Program-made: the position numbers and the translations under genes | Part shown: positions 62,029 to 64,000 of the stretch, piece after piece | Position numbering within the stretch: position 1 is the stretch's first letter | Layout of the letters: the number at the start of each line of letters is the position of its first letter | Notes under the pieces: model-generated | Told to the model about the DNA's origin: nothing | Databases searched by the model: none | The model's input: only the letters and a program-made list of their open reading frames with translations | Source: Chryseobacterium mulctrae | GTDB taxonomy: Bacteria; Bacteroidota; Bacteroidia; Flavobacteriales; Weeksellaceae | DNA length: 64,000 nt | Direction: 5' to 3' | Assembly: GCF_006175945.1 (NCBI RefSeq) | Contig: NZ_VAJL01000001.1 | Coordinates: forward strand, 3,419,001-3,483,000

Positions 62029-64000
62029 ATGAAAAATTTTTATTCAAAAATCAAAACGCTGACACAGACGTTCCTTATTGCAGGAGCGTCATTGTTAGGA
62101 TTTGCGGTCAATGCGCAAACGACCCTTGTAGCAGGAGATATTGCCTTTACTAGCTATGACTCATCGTCTGCGAATACGGCTCAGAATCCTGTTGGAGATA
62201 AATTTTCTTTTGTCTTACTTACAAATATTTCGGCAGGAACAATTATTAGTTTTACCGATAGAGGGTATAATGGCTCTGGATGGCAGGGTGTTGGAGGAAC
62301 AGAATCTTCTGTAACCTGGGTAAGTAGCACGGCAATTGCCATGGGGACAGAAGTGTCTATTGTAGGGCTTACGGCTTCTACTTATAACCCAATAACCAAT
62401 ACATCAACTCCAAATGGTACTGTTACGCTTACTGAAGGTTCATCTGCAAATGGACTTTCATTATCCACAGCAGGAGATCAGATTATTGCATTTCAGGGAG
62501 GTAATGGAAGTATTACGGCTGGTGGAGCTTATTGTATTGCGGGAATCAATTACTTTTATCACCCATCAGGAACAAATGCAACTCAATGGAATTTTGGAGG
62601 GTCAGGAGGGCCTAATGCATCGTTAATGCCTCCCGGACTAGGAGTAACAAGTGCACTTTATACAGGGACGCTATCAGGAGATATTGTTGCGGTATCAGGA
62701 AAATTCAATTGTACTGGAACACCAACGACTACTTCTTCGACGGTGCGTACGGCGGTGATGACGATGGGAAACTGGTCACTTAGCAATGTTACAGGTTCGG
62801 CATATTCAGGGTGTCAGTTTATAGGTAGTAATCCGGTAATTACAGGAAACCCGCCCAACAGAACAATTTGCTCTGGTGGAAATACAACATTTTCTATTAC
62901 AGCAACTGGTGCTACTTCTTATCAATGGCAACAAAATACAGGTAGTGGTTTTGTTGCTTTAGCTAACGGAGCACCGTTTTCGGGAGTTACTACAAGTACG
63001 TTAACGATAACAGGAGCAACAGGAACAATGAGTGGATATCAATATCGTTGTGTTGCAACTAATTCTTCAGGTTCGGCAACTTCAAATAGTGCAACATTGA
63101 CGGTTTCATCTATTTCTGCAACAACCACTAAAACAAACGTGTCATGTAATGGAGGTAACAATGGTACTGCTACGGTGACTGCATCAGGAGGATTTCCTCC
63201 TTATACTTATTCTTGGGCACCTTCTGGTGGAACTGCAGCAACAGCGACAGGATTAGGTGTAGGAGTTTATACAGTAACAGTTACTGATTTCCTTGGATGT
63301 TTTACTACAGCAACAGCTACGATAACTCAGCCAACCGCAATTTCAGGCACAACAGTAGTTACAAATATTGCATGTAACGGAGGTTCTACTGGAGCTATTA
63401 ACTTAACTCCAACCGGAGGAGCAGCACCTTATACTTTCAACTGGGGAGGAGGAATCACAACAGAAGACCGTACAGGTTTAGCAGCTGGAACGTATACAGT
63501 AACCATTACTGATGCAAACGGATGTACAGGAACAGTAAGTGCTACTGTAACTCAGCCAACAGCAATGAGTGCAACAACTTCTCAAACGAACATTTCATGT
63601 AACGGAGGAACTAACGGAACAGCAAGTATTGTTGTAACAGGAGGAACCGCACCTTATACTTATTCATGGTCACCGAGCGGAGGAACTGCAGCAACAGCTT
63701 CAGGATTATCAGCAGGAGCTTATACAGTAACAGTAACGGATGCTAATGCATGTACCATTACGAGAACGGTAACCATCACTCAACCTACAGCAATTTCAGG
63801 AACAACAGTAGTTACAAATATTGCATGTAACGGAGGTTCTACAGGAGCTATTAACTTAACTCCAACAGGAGGAGCAGCACCTTATACTTTCAACTGGGGA
63901 GGAGGAATCACTACAGAAGACCGTACAGGTTTATCAGCTGGAACGTATACAGTAACCATTACTGATGCAAACGGATGTACTGGAACAGTTAGTGCTACTG
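62029..64000 (+). CDS. Large secreted adhesin with SprB repeats, cut by the window edge
   Basis: From ATG 62029 the frame is open to the end (over 650 residues). The signal peptide ([17 protein letters not shown]) is followed by a domain with [20 protein letters not shown] and an Ig-like section ([20 protein letters not shown]). Then come SprB-type repeats of about 75 residues ([55 protein letters not shown]). Such proteins are exported by the type IX secretion system and serve adhesion or gliding. The C-terminal sorting signal would lie beyond the window. Confidence 0.88.
   Translation, partial: MKNFYSKIKTLTQTFLIAGASLLGFAVNAQTTLVAGDIAFTSYDSSSANTAQNPVGDKFSFVLLTNISAGTIISFTDRGYNGSGWQGVGGTESSVTWVSSTAIAMGTEVSIVGLTASTYNPITNTSTPNGTVTLTEGSSANGLSLSTAGDQIIAFQGGNGSITAGGAYCIAGINYFYHPSGTNATQWNFGGSGGPNASLMPPGLGVTSALYTGTLSGDIVAVSGKFNCTGTPTTTSSTVRTAVMTMGNWSLSNVTGSAYSGCQFIGSNPVITGNPPNRTICSGGNTTFSITATGATSYQWQQNTGSGFVALANGAPFSGVTTSTLTITGATGTMSGYQYRCVATNSSGSATSNSATLTVSSISATTTKTNVSCNGGNNGTATVTASGGFPPYTYSWAPSGGTAATATGLGVGVYTVTVTDFLGCFTTATATITQPTAISGTTVVTNIACNGGSTGAINLTPTGGAAPYTFNWGGGITTEDRTGLAAGTYTVTITDANGCTGTVSATVTQPTAMSATTSQTNISCNGGTNGTASIVVTGGTAPYTYSWSPSGGTAATASGLSAGAYTVTVTDANACTITRTVTITQPTAISGTTVVTNIACNGGSTGAINLTPTGGAAPYTFNWGGGITTEDRTGLSAGTYTVTITDANGCTGTVSAT
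63338..64000 (+). repeat. Long near-identical DNA repeats in the adhesin gene
   Basis: Bases 63338-63547 and 63791-64000 (210 bases each, offset 453) differ at about seven positions by eye. The unit between them is a diverged repeat of the same domain, so the higher-order unit is two SprB domains (151 codons). Recent amplification or gene conversion is likely. Confidence 0.85.

Noticed and set aside
63100..64000. Could the repeats at the right edge be CRISPR or satellite DNA?
   Set aside because: They keep one open frame and encode SprB domains with conserved Cys and PYT.W motifs.

Overview
The window reads as AT-rich chromosomal DNA of a flavobacterium, most likely Chryseobacterium or a close Weeksellaceae relative. 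The support is Bacteroidetes-type promoters (TTTG, about 19 bases, TAnnTTTG), Bacteroidetes conjugation genes (TraM, TraN, MobC), SprB-type adhesin repeats, DUF3853 and DUF4138 proteins and typical signal peptides ending in QAQ or FAQ. The genus is inference; no rRNA is present.

Bases 1 to about 51,866 look like the right-hand part of an integrated conjugative element in decay. A 19-bp copy of the 3' end of tRNA-Asp lies at 51,867, just upstream of an intact tRNA-Asp (51,916-51,989). This is the usual scar of tyrosine-recombinase integration beside tandem tRNA genes. In order, the element carries: a broken secreted Rhs-type toxin with a DUF2314 immunity-like gene (0.1-1.8 kb); a nonsense-interrupted DUF1016 nuclease; an arsenic operon (arsR, DUF6428, arsC, acr3; 4.4-7.0 kb); a heavy-metal efflux operon with an RND pump fused to its outer-membrane channel, an adaptor, an LtaS-like enzyme, a haem-binding protein, a PAP2 phosphatase and a P1B ATPase (7.1-18.2 kb); a plasmid-like replication block with a rep gene, seven iterons and two DnaA boxes (19.5-23.7 kb); an AbiE-type toxin-antitoxin pair; IS3 and IS21 elements; the remains of a conjugation region (traM', traN, mobC and accessory genes, 29.9-38.0 kb); a 1730-residue Toprim-methylase-helicase (38.0-43.2 kb); and a copper operon (43.4-51.1 kb) followed by a ruined response regulator.

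At least a dozen genes in this part are interrupted by single stops, one-base shifts, insertions or truncations: the Rhs protein, DUF1016, HTH protein, DUF3853, rep, AbiEii, IS3 orfB, traM, multicopper oxidase and response regulator among them. Either the element is degenerating or part of the sequence contains uncorrected errors; several shifts fall in homopolymers, but the clean substitutions (Ser to TGA, Trp to TAG) do not look like homopolymer errors. The arsenic and first efflux operons read intact. The IS21 copy sits where the upstream tra genes should be, so transfer functions are incomplete.

From 51.9 kb the chromosome appears to resume with tRNA-Asp and tRNA-Gln. Next comes an unrecognised module: a 625-residue protein and two proteins that share an almost identical 45-residue N-terminus (NPWESN...WLPEDAAYF) but have unrelated HExxH or HExxxH-bearing C-termini. 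This looks like a polymorphic effector family with a common delivery tag and is the best candidate here for an undescribed system. Then follow three tandem tail-collar (MdpB-like) proteins, a periplasmic-binding-fold protein without a signal peptide, a formyltransferase-like enzyme and the start of a large secreted SprB-repeat adhesin that runs off the right edge.
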